NCBI RefSeq assembly: GCF_043290135.1
Contig: NC_134701.1
Span: 36,669,501 to 36,733,500 of the forward strand
Reading direction: 5' to 3'
DNA length: 64,000 nucleotides
Origin: Rhipicephalus microplus
Taxonomy: Eukaryota > Arthropoda > Arachnida > Ixodida > Ixodidae
Shown here: positions 30,411 to 40,559 of the stretch, piece by piece
Position numbering within the stretch: the first letter of the stretch is position 1
How the letters are laid out: every line of letters starts with the position of its first letter
Program-made: the position numbers and the translations under genes
The notes under the pieces: generated by a model
The model's input: only the letters and a program-made list of their open reading frames with translations
Told to the model about the DNA's origin: nothing
Database searches by the model: none

Positions 30411-31599
30411 GTCATGTGAGTGCTCTTGTCCACGAAAATGTAGAAAATACACTTTATTCCTGGTTTTTAGAAGTGTGCGTGAAGAACATTCTAGTTGATA
30501 GCCCAATACTATTATCTCCCATGCGTTCTTTGCGCTCCGAAGGGGAGGGGGGAGAATTAGATGCCTGTGCACACGCGCTTATCCTTCGATGGGGAGAACC
30601 TCGTGCCTTCGACTTCGACGGGAATGATTGCGTTTAGTTGCTGGGCGCACAAAGATCACTCTGCTCGCTGGACAGGCGCCGTTTGCGAAAAGAGTGCGCT
30701 TTTGAAACGCAGTAAAGTAACAACTGGGGCACTTGTTAGTTCACACTCATATCTGTCCCTGTGATTACGTTTCGTGCCTCGTTTTTGTTCAAACAGCGCG
30801 TTTAGGCGCTGATAGAAACTATCCGAGACCACGGTGGCAGACACAAATCTTCGGAGGCCGACTCGACATGCGTGTCTGTCTTGCTCTGCGCCGGGAGTTC
30901 GCAGGCTGGTAGCTTTTACGATTAGCCGATCAGTTCTGGAACACGGCGGTGCGTTGAATGAAATGTGATGAATACGATAGAAAAAAATTGTATTGTTAGA
31001 AGAAGTAGGGCTGGCAGCCAGCTCTTTTAGATTAGATATTGTGGAACTACTACAAAACGCTGGTGTGAGCAAATACGGCCGCTCCAGCGTCAAGTCCTCT
31101 TTTCACACAGTCCCTTCGCGTTGAAACCGGACTGATACTCGCGATAGGGATGGGCCAACTGATTTGATCTCTGCTTCAGCAGCACTCGCGCACTTTTACC
31201 CACCCGTGAAAGTTACAATGTGTGGGGACATGTTATCGATTAGGACTTGTTACGAAACATGGCGGCGACGGCTAAAACCCGCCGAGAGTGTCCACATAAT
31301 TGCTCAGTTTTTTACTGTAATATCAGCGTTTTGGGTTAGCTCTGCTTTCAGTCCCCCTTTTATTTATTTTCCATTTATTTTCCGAATTTTCGTACTAATC
31401 CTGCATATAACAAAACCCTCTTTATAGCAAATTTTTCAGAAATTTATTAATTTCGTTATATCCAGGTTTAATTGTATATGATGCTGAAGCTTTGAGTTTC
31501 ATCTAACAACGCAAACAATGACTGATATTTAAAAAGTGGTTCTTCGCCAACGAACATCCCAGGATGAAGTGGAATGTGTTCAGTAAGCTAACGAAAAAT

Positions 31600-32972
31600 G
31601 ATTTTTTCTAATAAAGTCCGATTCACTGCATTGGATGAGGATGTGGTTGACAGTGAGTGATTCACCACATCTATCACACAAAAGTGAACCGCCACCGCAG
31701 AAAATGTATGAATGTGTGCTGTGTGTATGTCCTGTTCGCAGCCTTGTAAGTGCTACTTCTGTGTGGAGTGATTTTGATACTGGCAGCCAATTACCAAGAA
31801 ACGACTTGATGTCAATATTTTCTGTGTGTCTATTCTATGTGCTCTGCCAATAAGGTCTAAGCTTTAGTTTAAGATATGGTTTTACTTCAAGAGCAGGGTT
31901 AGCTACGAATGTATTGGCGGCTCGTTCATGGAGAGATGTGGCTAGCTGGTCCGGCATCCCATTACCTTAGATCTCGCGGTGTCCTGGCACCCAGCACACT
32001 AAAGCATGCTGTTTCGACTTGTAGACTGTGCATCATACTGAGTAAAGTGAGACAAGAACTGTTTTTTATTGTATTTTTAAAGTGTTCTAAAGCTTTAAAA
32101 TTATGTGTAAATTACGACCTGTTGTAGTTTCAATTCCTTAATGTGTTCAACTGCCGCAACTATCGCAAAAGCTTCTCTGGTGAAGATGCTTGTGTCAGGA
32201 TGCAGAGCGCCGGCATACAAAAAAGATGGGCCAACCGCTGCGCATGACAGAGAAGTGTAAGATTTTGAGGCATGAGTAAGAAAGTCAGGACAAGTGTGTT
32301 CATGTTGCAGTTTCACGAAGTATGTGTGGATATGTATAATGGGTGCGTGCTTTGTAACCTTTAAGATACACGCATTTTAATCTATCGTCTATCACTGCCA
32401 CAGTGGCAAGTATGCTGCAGGAGCCATCAAAAGGTGTTCAAGTGGCACACTGGTTTCCTGAGCAAAGCTCCTCAAACGAAGCGAGTAAGGTTGTCGCAAT
32501 GAGGGCCGGTTGTAAAACAGTGCAGGACTCGACATATCATTATTAGTCGAATATGTAAGGTGTTATTTGTCTGCATTCATTTTGAAATAATACAGCAAGG
32601 GCATGGGCGATTTCTGAAGTTGCAACGACCAGTCGTTCAATTCTACGTACAGGCTCCTTACATGACTAGAGTGAAAAGCACCAGTAGAGAGCCGAATGCC
32701 TAAATGATGGACCGGGTCAAGCATTTTAAAAGCGCTTGGTGCAGCAGACTGATAGACAATCGCCCCACAATCTAAGCGCGTGCGAATAAAACTTCTATAA
32801 AGATTCATGAGACATTTTCTTTCACTGCCCCAGGCAGCAAGACCTTTAGAACATTAGTAAATTTCAGGCATTTGTTTTTGAGATTTTTTTTATGGGGGGG
32901 TACGAATGTCAATTTATTATCTAAAATTATGCTTCAAAACTTCTGTTAAGTTTTCCCAGCTAGTCGCTGGCT
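31600..32972 (-). pseudogene. RNase H-bearing LINE, 3' part: RT thumb, RNase H, terminal zinc finger
   Basis: Minus-strand pieces in order. 32808-32563 gives LYRSFIRTRLDCGAIVYQSA, then LDPVHHLGIRLSTGAFHSS and SLYVELNDWSLQLQK, the RT C-terminal region of I/Jockey-type LINEs. 32316-32101 gives FLYAGALHPDTSIFTREAFA, then VEHIKELKLQQVVIYT, an RNase H domain. Near 31630-31720 a scrap reads LTVNHILIQC with a CxxC ahead, the usual C-terminal finger. Many frame breaks occur. This is the continuation of 34890-35362, from which it is separated by the P-type transposon. Confidence 0.85.
32965..32972. repeat. 8-bp target duplication of the P-type element, left
   Basis: CGCTGGCT, identical to 34890-34897 on the other side. 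Confidence 0.9.
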
Positions 32973-33554
32973 CACGGTATAGAAATATTTAGGTGTTGAC
33001 ACTGCGCGCGACGGCGCGGCCAGATCTTGTTCGGCAATTCATGCGCTTCACTCGAACGTCGAAAGACGGCGCCGCGCCACAAGGGCCTTTCTGGTCAGAA
33101 CGTTGCAGCTGCTGAAGTGCAGATGTTGCGAGATCGTTCGATGTTGCGCCGTGTAAGTTAAGTTTTTTTTAATTGCAGCAAGGCACACGACGATTGAAAC
33201 TGCTGTAAACACCAAATCATGTTTGGTTACTGCCAATTTTACTTGCTGAAACTGCGGGAGTGCACGGAAGAACAGTGAGAACGCGGCCGGCGACCCTTCC
33301 GAGTTCGTTGTAGAAATGAGTTTATTGCAAATAATTTTGGTGTCCAAAAACACTGCAAGATCCCAGGGACTTCTGGTCCACAGCTAGGAACTCCGCTTGG
33401 CAACTAAACAATGTTTATTATCTCTCCCTCTTTTCATTCATGCGCATGACTCCCGAGAGCATAGATAGCATAGCTACTTTACCACATCATAAAATAAAAT
33501 GTCCTAAACTCGCATGCCCGCCCATTCTGGCAGAGAGCCTATGCGTATCATGAA

Positions 33555-33988
33555 ATGTTGCCTGAGCAGTGTAATGCCCGCCCTGTAGAGAATATAGTAA
33601 TATTAGCCCGACTTACTGGGGCTCTTCAGCTACGTTTCGTATTTCGACTGCATCAAGAATACCCCCTTCACGGTTCTACGCGCGATTGCCCGGTCCAAAA
33701 CAAAATCAAGGCTACTTTTACGACGTTTACATGGCTAGGGCAGTGCATTGATAGCTACACGGCAAGAAAATGGTCAATGAAAATGACCCTGGCATTCTTC
33801 CTGTCAAGCTCGCCGTTTGCGCTGATATCGGCGCTGCTGAGCGGTTGTCTATCTCAGATATGCTCACGCAGGTATCATATACTTACGCAACTGTACATTG
33901 GGATTGGTGGATGTCAGTTGAGATAAATCGAATTCGGCCTGGTAAAGCAGCTTGGTGGGTCACGAAATTCCCCATTGAACAATTATAG
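33555..33988 (+). other. Unassigned open frames inside the P-type element
   Basis: Two overlapping plus-strand frames. One contains PVKLAVCADIGAAERLSISD and TYATVHWDWWMSVEINRI. I do not recognise a family. They run opposite to the THAP domain. They may be captured sequence or chance. Confidence 0.3.
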
Positions 33989-34030
33989 GGTGGGGGGGGG
34001 GCAAATTATACATCTTTAACAACATATTCT

Positions 34031-34068
34031 GTTTCCTTTTTTTCCTTTTTTTCCTTTTTTTCCTTTTT
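34031..34068. repeat. 9-bp tandem repeat (tttttttcc)n
   Basis: About four units of tttttttcc at the edge of the THAP frame, followed by a G8 run. Confidence 0.85.
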
Positions 34069-34081
34069 GGGGGGGCTTTCT

Positions 34082-34405
34082 TCAAGTTGTCTGCTTTGTT
34101 AGATATTTGGGGCATTCCGGAAAAATGCTAGGTACAGCATTCGCCGATAGCACTGGTCTCTTCTTGGGTACATTTAAAAGCACCTGGCCATCGAACCCAG
34201 CGTAGTACGATTTCGATATCTCTTGCTCAGGAAAATGCTTCGCAGAGACGCAGCCGCTCGGTTGCAATATCCTATCTGCTCTAGGTATGGCCCGGCGCCA
34301 AAGTTCAAAGCGAGCAGGCTCCGATGGAGTTTTGAAAAGCGGCACACGATCAACGCACCTTTGGTAGCCCGATCTGCAGTTGGGTATGAAGCACTTTTTA
34401 CCCAT
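34082..34405 (-). CDS. THAP domain protein, P-element transposase N-terminus
   Basis: A 107-residue frame starting MGKKCFIPNCRSGY. THAP domains are C2CH zinc fingers that bind DNA; in P elements they recognise the transposon ends. Seen here: Cys5 and Cys10 (C-x4-C), VPLF at 21-24, the conserved Trp36, H57-F58 in KHF, and the closing AVPSIF at 90-95 (the AVPTIF box). The third ligand is unusual. Most THAPs read CSxHF; here Ser is at 54 and a Cys sits two residues earlier, at 52. Either the ligand moved or the finger is damaged. The frame stops at 34082 in low-complexity sequence, so the rest of the transposase is missing or lies beyond an intron. Start chosen as the only Met ahead of the first Cys. 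Confidence 0.85.
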   Translation of the reverse strand: MGKKCFIPNCRSGYQRCVDRVPLFKTPSEPARFELWRRAIPRADRILQPSGCVSAKHFPEQEISKSYYAGFDGQVLLNVPKKRPVLSANAVPSIFPECPKYLTKQTT

Positions 34406-34889
34406 TACTGCGTCCTAGCCGACCTCTGAGCCAGGCAAGATTTCGCAAGCGTGCCACTTCAACACCATGCACTGCAACAGCAAACACATCACAGTCACCA
34501 AGCACACAGGCCGCAACATCCACACACTGCATCGGCCTGCTCCACCACATGAGCTTGCATAACGATCATTGCGGCTGGTCCCAAACTACGACACAAAAAG
34601 CTACGCATGGCGCCGGCCGCCCAGCTGAAACATAAACGTCTAGTCCTTGTTGTGCACACTGCACCAGAAGAAACTGAAAAACAGCTTTAACGGCACGGAA
34701 AGGCAAGCACGGCGCGTAACGCGTAACCACCGTAGCAGCGCACGCCACTCTGAAAGCGATTGCCGCCCTTATTCGCAGCGCCCCGCGCCGCTGCGGACAG
34801 CGCATGTACTAAAAGGGCAAACAAGATCGGCCCGCGTTCTCCGCCGTGGCGCCCGGTTAGTGTCAACACCTAAATATTCCTACACCGTG

Positions 34890-35362
34890 CGCTGGCTGTG
34901 AGGTGAATGATCTAATCGGGGTGGAGACTTCTCTTTCTTGAAAATAAATCGCATGTGCTTTTTTGCGGGTTAAGAGTGAACCCCTTCTCGTCTGCCCATC
35001 TAGTAGCCTTATTCAAACCAAATTGGAGCTGCCGCTCGCACATTCCAAGATTGCAGGATTTATAAACTGATCTGAACGTCGACGACATATGTGCAATAAA
35101 GGATATTGCGTGGAATGTGGAAATATAAGGTATTCATTTTCACAATAAAAAGTATGCACCTCAAGGCACCACCTTGCAGCACTCCAGTCTCCTGCTGCTT
35201 GTAACGAATGGCGAACCCTTGCTTTGCTTTAGAATCAGAATAACAATGGCTTCTTTCCAGTCAGAACGAATCTCGCCTGAAAACTATACGAGACGTTATA
35301 CAAGGAAAGAACCACTTTTTATGTTTCATAGGGAAAGTGTTCAGGTGTTTTAGCATTTCATA
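34890..35362 (-). pseudogene. RNase H-bearing LINE, RT palm fragment
   Basis: Minus-strand frames include MLKHLNTFPMKHKKWFFPC, then RSDWKKAIVI. After a shift come QETGVLQGGALRCILFIVKM, then LYCTYVVDVQI, QLQFGLNKATRWADEKGFTL and NPQKS-type sequence. This is the RT palm of an I/Jockey-type LINE. The active site reads YVVD, not YVDD, so one catalytic Asp is Val. It ends exactly at the target duplication of the P-type element (34890-34897) and resumes at 32972. Upstream it is cut by the Tigger terminus at 35365. Confidence 0.8.
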
Positions 35363-35474
35363 TACAGTCGAACACGGATAATTCGAACCCAAAGGGGATC
35401 GCCCATTAGTTCGATATATAAAAAAATTGGATTTAAAAAATAAAAGGCCTTGAGGGCTTACCAGTAGCGGACCA

Positions 35475-36802
35475 TGTAGTGACACGCATACCAAAGGATT
35501 ACGGCCACTAGCGTGGGTTCGGTCTTAGCAAGCCGCAGAGCATGCGTTAACCATCGCCGTGGCTAGATCATAATACTGCTCAAAGTTGCAACACTTTTGT
35601 TGTGGCAACACCAAATGCAGCACAGCCCGTAACAAAGACCCGGCGGGAAAGCAAATGGGCTTGTCCACACCACGGGCGAGAAGTACTACACAGGGGTGTC
35701 CCGAGCACGTCTCCGTGGTAAAAGTGATTTACGGAGGCACCAGGACCAAGGCCTGGTTGCTCGAGCGAGAGCAAAGGCGCTCACGTTGGCTTCAAAGAGA
35801 TATGGGTCGGCGTAGCTGGCCACGCACTAGGACACCGTACCACTCTTCGGCCGAGCGTACACAAAGGGGCAGCAAAAGGTGAGCGTTTGCCTCGGGCGCA
35901 AGGCGTCGTCCGCTAAGTCTGACGAGCCCCAAACAACGGGAGTCGACGGACGGAAAAGGGAATGCGTGCTCACCGTAACCTGTCCCAGAAAAATCTGACT
36001 CACTCCCAACGCGCGCGCGCGCGATACCTCTCGGGAGACCTTGCACGCAGCGCCCCAGTCGACATTCGCTACCAGGTTCGTGCGCATTCTTTCCCGGCAC
36101 AAAGCAGCGAGATCTTCATCAGGAAGTGCTGTGGGTGGCATGGACAAGGTCGGTATCTTGCTACACCCGGAGTCTCGCGCCGCTTTGGCCTTGGTCGCAT
36201 GGAGGCTTCCCCTAAAATGGCTTTGGGCGTATATGTTCACCCCGCACAGCAAACACACACGTACCACAGGTGGGTTTGGCAGCCGGGCACCTCGCGCAAG
36301 CATGCCGGTCTCCGTGATCGTGTGGCCGAGGAATGGTAATGGCACCTGATCAAGGGCAGTTTCTCGCCACACTCGCCGCTGTGCCTTCCACAGTACGTCG
36401 CTCACAAAGCATTTGGGCACCTCTTGGTGTTCCTGCCACGTCCAAGTGGCCACGCTTAACGCAGGGAGGCAACGGGGCCGCGGACAATGGTGATTTGTGC
36501 GGCCGCTGTTTTCCTGTCGTCTTCGCTTCTTGCTGGCGTGCAAGCGACCTTGACTTTCCCGAAACGGTCGACATGTCAGTAGGCAAAACGAAAAAACACT
36601 CGTGGCCGGCGCCATCGATTTTCAAACTGAGGAAAAGCCGCACTGCTGGTGCAGAGACTCGCAGCCGTGGTGACCAACCCCTTATCTGTCGGCGATGATA
36701 CTCCACTCACAGCGCGCACAATTACTTACGTCACTGCTCATCATGCCCCTTGCCCAATCACGGCACCAGCACACATGCCACCGGCTAGCCTGAATTCCCA
36801 CA
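35475..36802 (-). mobile_element. Insertion R, copy 1 (1328 bp): solo-LTR-like, target duplication ACCA
   Basis: Starts TGTAGTGACACGCATACC and ends TAGCCTGAATTCCCACA. It has TG...CA termini and TGTRG/CCACA end symmetry. ACCA flanks both sides (35471-35474 and 36803-36806). Removing R restores an uninterrupted match to the related Tigger at 58350-58380. A second copy, 736 bp, lies at 61713-62448 in another element with its own 4-bp duplication. This behaviour and the ends fit a solo LTR or a non-autonomous LTR derivative in minus orientation. It is GC-rich and contains a 262-codon open frame (36615-35827) with a CxxC...H...H group (CLLCGVNIYAQSHF and later H) but no known domain. Confidence 0.7.
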
Positions 36803-37137
36803 ACCATCACCTACAGTAAACACATTCAAAAATGACAACTAACTGTGCACACACACACTGCAACAGAATGATTAATTTGTATGACAAAAATGACTAATCT
36901 TGGCCTGCTTCTTCGTATTCGAAATGTTGAAGACGCTCATCTCGATTTTATCAAGACTGTCCAGATACGACAGCCCGGTTCCCTTCATGTGGCCGAACGC
37001 CGCCGCCACTTCAACGGTTGACTACGCGCGTGTAGGCAACACCTCATCTGAATGATCCTCCTCGTCACATGAGCTGTCCGCCTGGACATAGCAGTCCGCT
37101 TCTACAAAGTCGTCCGCAGGCACTTCGTGTGGAACTG

Positions 37138-37420
37138 CTACCGGGAGCAGGACAACAACTCGTGAACTGCGTCGTCTATGCGCTCGTCATCGTCTCTGGC
37201 TTTCTCAAGTTCGGCCGTCTCGAAGCCTGCCCTTCGAAGGCAGTTGACCACTGTGTCCATCTTCACGTCTCGCCAGGCATTGAAGATCTCCGCGGGAAAA
37301 AGTTCGCGGAGACTTCCGGCCACTCCTTCCTCCGTTAGAATAATGTTCGCAGGTGTCGCGGGCGTTGCTTTAGTTGTGGGCGTCATGCGAGTTTTACAAT
37401 AGCGTTTGGTCCCTCTAAAG
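37138..37420 (-). pseudogene. Tigger transposase C-terminus
   Basis: The minus strand ends a frame with LRELFPAEIFNAWRDVKMDT, then VVNCLRRAGFETAELEKARD and DDERIDDAVHELL, then a stop at 37138. The AWRxVxxxTVxNCxRxAGF block is the standard C-terminal signature of Tigger transposases, after the DDE domain. Upstream in the same frame (37420-37596) the sequence is unrelated, because the catalytic core was lost. Confidence 0.8.
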
Positions 37421-37639
37421 AAAAGTCTGGGGACTTTCGCCCCGACCGCAAACCTAAATGCACAGAAGCTACACACAGCACTTTGCGAGCCTCGCTGGCT
37501 GCGATCGTCGCATGCTATTTTGGAATTTATGGGGGCAGGCTGTAAGCGCGAACGACGGCTCACGTCACGACATATGGGCAGTAGCAGTGACCACACCGCA
37601 AGGGCTTGCGGTGTGCTATTCTAAACCTACACTGCTGGA

Positions 37640-38060
37640 TGTCCTGGCTGGTGACAGCTTCGCTTTCGCCAGAATTTGTTTTCCCAACGATGTTGCAGCA
37701 CAGCTTAAATCGGTGAAGCAATCCACTGTTGTCAGCAAGTTGTTTCCCCGAGTGCAGCGGCAAACCATTTGGCCTTGGCAATCAGCATCGGGCCATCCAC
37801 CGGAATGTTCTTCACGCCCACTTCTAAAAACCAGGCAGTGACATTCCCGTAGGCAAAAGCGCGCACATGACAGACTCCCAGCGTTTGCTGCTCCACCCCC
37901 TTTGCCTTGATATCTGCCTTGTTTTTCAACAAAGTACTCAGAGTGCTCTGTGGTATCCCGAAGTCGCCCGCGATGAGTGAACATTTCTCGCCTGGCTCAA
38001 CACGCTGAATAGCCTTCAACTTCATCGCAAAGTTAAGGGTCTTGCACTTCTTGCCGCTGG
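37640..38060 (-). pseudogene. Tigger transposase DNA-binding region (tandem CENP-B-type HTH)
   Basis: From the Met near 38061 the minus strand gives MASGKKCKTLNFAMKLKAIQ, then RVEPGEKCSLIAGDFGIPQS and TLSTLLKNKADIKAK. This is the first helix-turn-helix, CENP-B N-terminal type. It continues through VCHVRAF and WFLEVGVKNIPVDGPML, the second HTH. After a frameshift comes SGLLHRFKLCCNIVGKTNSG, then ESEAVTSQDIQQ. In Tigger these bind the transposon ends. No DDE domain follows. Confidence 0.85.
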
Positions 38061-38726
38061 CCATAGCTACATGAGAAGTCGACAATTCAAGGAGTTTGCA
38101 GCGGCTTTGCACGCCACGACCACAAAAGAGAAATGCTGCACATGCGGGGAATGTAGGCGACGCGCTTACAGAAGCAACATAGAGCTCGAGAGGCGATGGT
38201 CACCTGTGAGAGCAACACCAAAAGGTGCAAGCTGTGGTTGACTGATCAAAACTTGTAAAACAGGAACAAAAAAATTTTTAAAAATGTGAAAGGAGGAGGA
38301 CGTCTGCTCATTCGTTCCTGCTCTCCGAGTCAGTGGATACACGAAGAAAGCATGCGAGAGAGAAAGAGAAACGAAAAAATAGTAGTTTCGCAAGTTAGAA
38401 AGTGTGCAGTCTAATCCCTCTCGACTTTACTTTCTTTCAAGCGCTCCGGGTTTTGGCAGAAGCATTGTGCTGTGCGAAAGTCGCCGGGTGCTACGAGTGC
38501 CAAAACCCCACCTCCAACTGGTGCGTCGAGCTGTGCGGCCGCGGAGATCGTAGGGTGGGGAGGCGGCAGTGGTGCTGAAGCGCACCTTCTACCTCAAGTG
38601 GCGTTCTATATATCCGAAGGTGTCTAAAGATACCATTCGATAAAACGTGCGAATTTTTATACTTTTACAAAGAAATTTTAAGGGGATAACTTTCGAGTTC
38701 GCTATACTCGAAAATTCAATATATGT

Positions 38727-39285
38727 GGCTTCGTAGTTGCGTCGTAGTGGACAAACTGCGCCGAAAACCATGCTGACTACTTAAAAAATAATTGTTGTCC
38801 TCTAAGAAAGAACAGATATGCTCAAATATGAAATCTTCCAAAACCTTGCTACAAGTGCAAAGTAGCGAAACTGGTCTGTAGTTGATTACTTTAAGTTTGT
38901 CACCAGTCTTATAAATAGGCACCACCTTTCCAGTTTTCCATTCTAAAGGTATTTCCGCTGTCCGTACACTTTCTTTAAAGATTATGTTCAGATACCTCGC
39001 GCACCATTCGGCGTATCTGTGCAGGAACATATTTGGTATGCCATCCGGGCCGATAGATTTTTTAGTGTCTAATTCGAGTAGCGCCGAGAAAATGCCACTT
39101 TCGTTGATTTCTATATCCGGGATAGCATAACTAGTTTTCGGATATGACGAGGGCTGAACGGTGGCGTGAGAAAACACTGACGAAAAGTAGTCATTAAATG
39201 TATTGGCTATACAGTTACTGTCACCGGTGATAGTGTCATCAAGTTTCATTTTGCTAATAGCCTCATTCTTAATCGTTAGGTGCAA
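38727..39285 (-). pseudogene. CR1-like LINE RT, N-terminal part
   Basis: A frame with ANTFNDYFSSVFSHAT, SALLELDTKKSIGPDGIPNM, LNIIFKESVRTAEIPLEWKT, GKVVPIYKTGDKLKVINYRP, VSLLCTCSKVLEDFIFEHIC and SSQHGFRRSLSTTTQL. These are the conserved RT 0-3 blocks of CR1/L2/Jockey-group LINEs (KSxGPDGIP, NYRPVSLL, QxGFRxxxST). The catalytic palm is not present. The last few codons after TQLRS are Tigger sequence. Confidence 0.9.
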
Positions 39286-39555
39286 TCAGAACTTTCTTGG
39301 GTCATTTGCCAAAAAATGATGCATTTTGACGTTGAAGAAATGGAACTTGGATAGCTTTATCTTTGTTCGCAATTCATCTCAGTATAACTGTAGGGACGAC
39401 GCCCCTCTGTTCCCAGCGGAGCGATGTAATCGCTTGACACGGCGTTTCAACTGTAATATTTCGCAAGTGACCCAGGGATTCTGCCGACTACGCTTTTTTT
39501 GTCTAGTAGGGACATAATTGCTAATGCATTTATTAACAACAGCCTTGAAATGAAT

Positions 39556-40399
39556 TTACAAATCTCGGACAGTAGAATTTCCAGTAGCATAAATATGCTG
39601 AAAAATATCAAAATCTTCTTCCAGAAGGTCTAGTACACTCTGATCTTGAGCACAGTTAAAATCAGGGAATTTTTTAGTGACGTTTTCGCCCTTTATCCTC
39701 GAGACTCGCATACAACCAGCAAAAAGGACAATGTCGTGATCGGATAAACCAGGCAAATACGACATGTCATAGCCTACAGCACTAATATTTTCCGAAACGA
39801 AAAAAAGATCAAGAACTGTGCTAAAAGTAGCTGATACACGCAAAGGCTGATCCACAAGCTGCTTCAGACGAAACGAGAAAGCAACATCAAGCATCAACTC
39901 GGAATGCTGACATGATCGCGGAACACACAGTAGGTCCCAGTTAATTTTTCGAAGGTTGAGATCACCGCACAAGATGACATTAGCATTTCTTTTACAGTGC
40001 TCATACATGATCATGCAGTTTTTCTAGAATTGAAAGATCTGCATCCGGCAGTCTGTAAATTGCACCAACGAAAACACTGTATTGGCACAGGCAAACACGA
40101 ATCCATAACATTTCTACATTGGTATTGTGAGATATCACTGTGTACTCAATGTTTTTCTTCAGCACAACTGCGACGCCACCGCCCCTTGCCCCCCGGTCGT
40201 GGCGAATAATTTCATGCGACCTTGGCACGATGTCCTCATCAGAAACGCTATCGTGAAGCCACGTCTCAGTTATTACCGTCATGTTTGGGTTATACGCTAG
40301 AAGAAGGCCCTCCAAATCAGCAGATTTAGGTAAAATGCTTCTTGCATTATTACTCATAATGGAAAACAAATTCTGGGTGGCGCATGGTGGCAGTGGCAT
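39556..40399 (-). pseudogene. CR1-like LINE AP-endonuclease (two frames)
   Basis: The first piece (40399-40001) contains SIMSNNARSILPKSADLEGL, MTVITETWLHDSVSDEDI, HEIIRHDRGARGGGVAVVLK and VGAIYRLPDAD. It carries the N of the first motif and the catalytic Glu in ITETWL. The second piece (40014-39556) contains NVILCGDLNLRKINWDLL (D and N of GDxN) and YLPGLSDHDIVLF (SDH). Together they cover a full EN domain that would nick the target. A frameshift near 40005 splits it. Confidence 0.9.
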
Positions 40400-40559
40400 T
40401 GCATCGTTTTTTTTAGATGCCCGATCATTACGCAGGGAAGACTCGTATCATTCCGAGTGTAATGGAACCATCATGCCGCTTCCTTCATCCCACCTGAACA
40501 GTTTTGTGTTGATTTTTACTTTATCAAACAAAAGAGCAACCTTTTCACCTCTCTCTCTA

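Larger units (their letters stand above)
29483..31474 (+). mobile_element. Tigger mosaic H (left half family X, right half family Y)
   Basis: The left end, after TA (29481-29482), is CAGTCGAACACGAATATATT. The right end before TA (31475-31476) reads cgttatatccaggtttaatt, then g, which belongs to a different terminal type. The left half (to about 30515) matches the element at 35365-38726. The right half (30520-31474) matches 57095-57790. So two related families are joined here by recombination or nested insertion. A truncated SINE sits at 29991-30036. Confidence 0.7.
32973..34889 (-). mobile_element. P-superfamily DNA transposon (1917 bp) with THAP domain
   Basis: The terminal inverted repeats begin CACGGTATAGAAATATTTAG on the left and, reversed, CACGGTGTAGGAATATTTAG on the right. 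Both continue GTGTTGACACT: 31 bases with two mismatches, then a looser match. The 8-bp direct duplication CGCTGGCT flanks it, the length made by P elements. A THAP DNA-binding domain, the N-terminus of P transposases, is encoded inside. The rest of the transposase was not recognised, so it is a deletion derivative. It interrupts a LINE, giving a clean empty site. Confidence 0.85.
35365..38726 (-). mobile_element. Tigger family X, copy G, split by insertion R
   Basis: The low-coordinate end after TA (35363-35364) is CAGTCGAACACGGATAATTC. The high-coordinate end lacks its first about 26 bases and joins the CR1-like LINE at 38726-38727. Subtracting R gives about 2.0 kb. On the minus strand it carries a CENP-B-type DNA-binding region (38060-37640) and a transposase C-terminus (about 37400-37138). 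The catalytic middle is deleted. Confidence 0.75.

Noticed and set aside
33555..33988. P transposase catalytic domain
   Set aside because: It is on the opposite strand to the THAP domain and shows no motif I can tie to P transposase.
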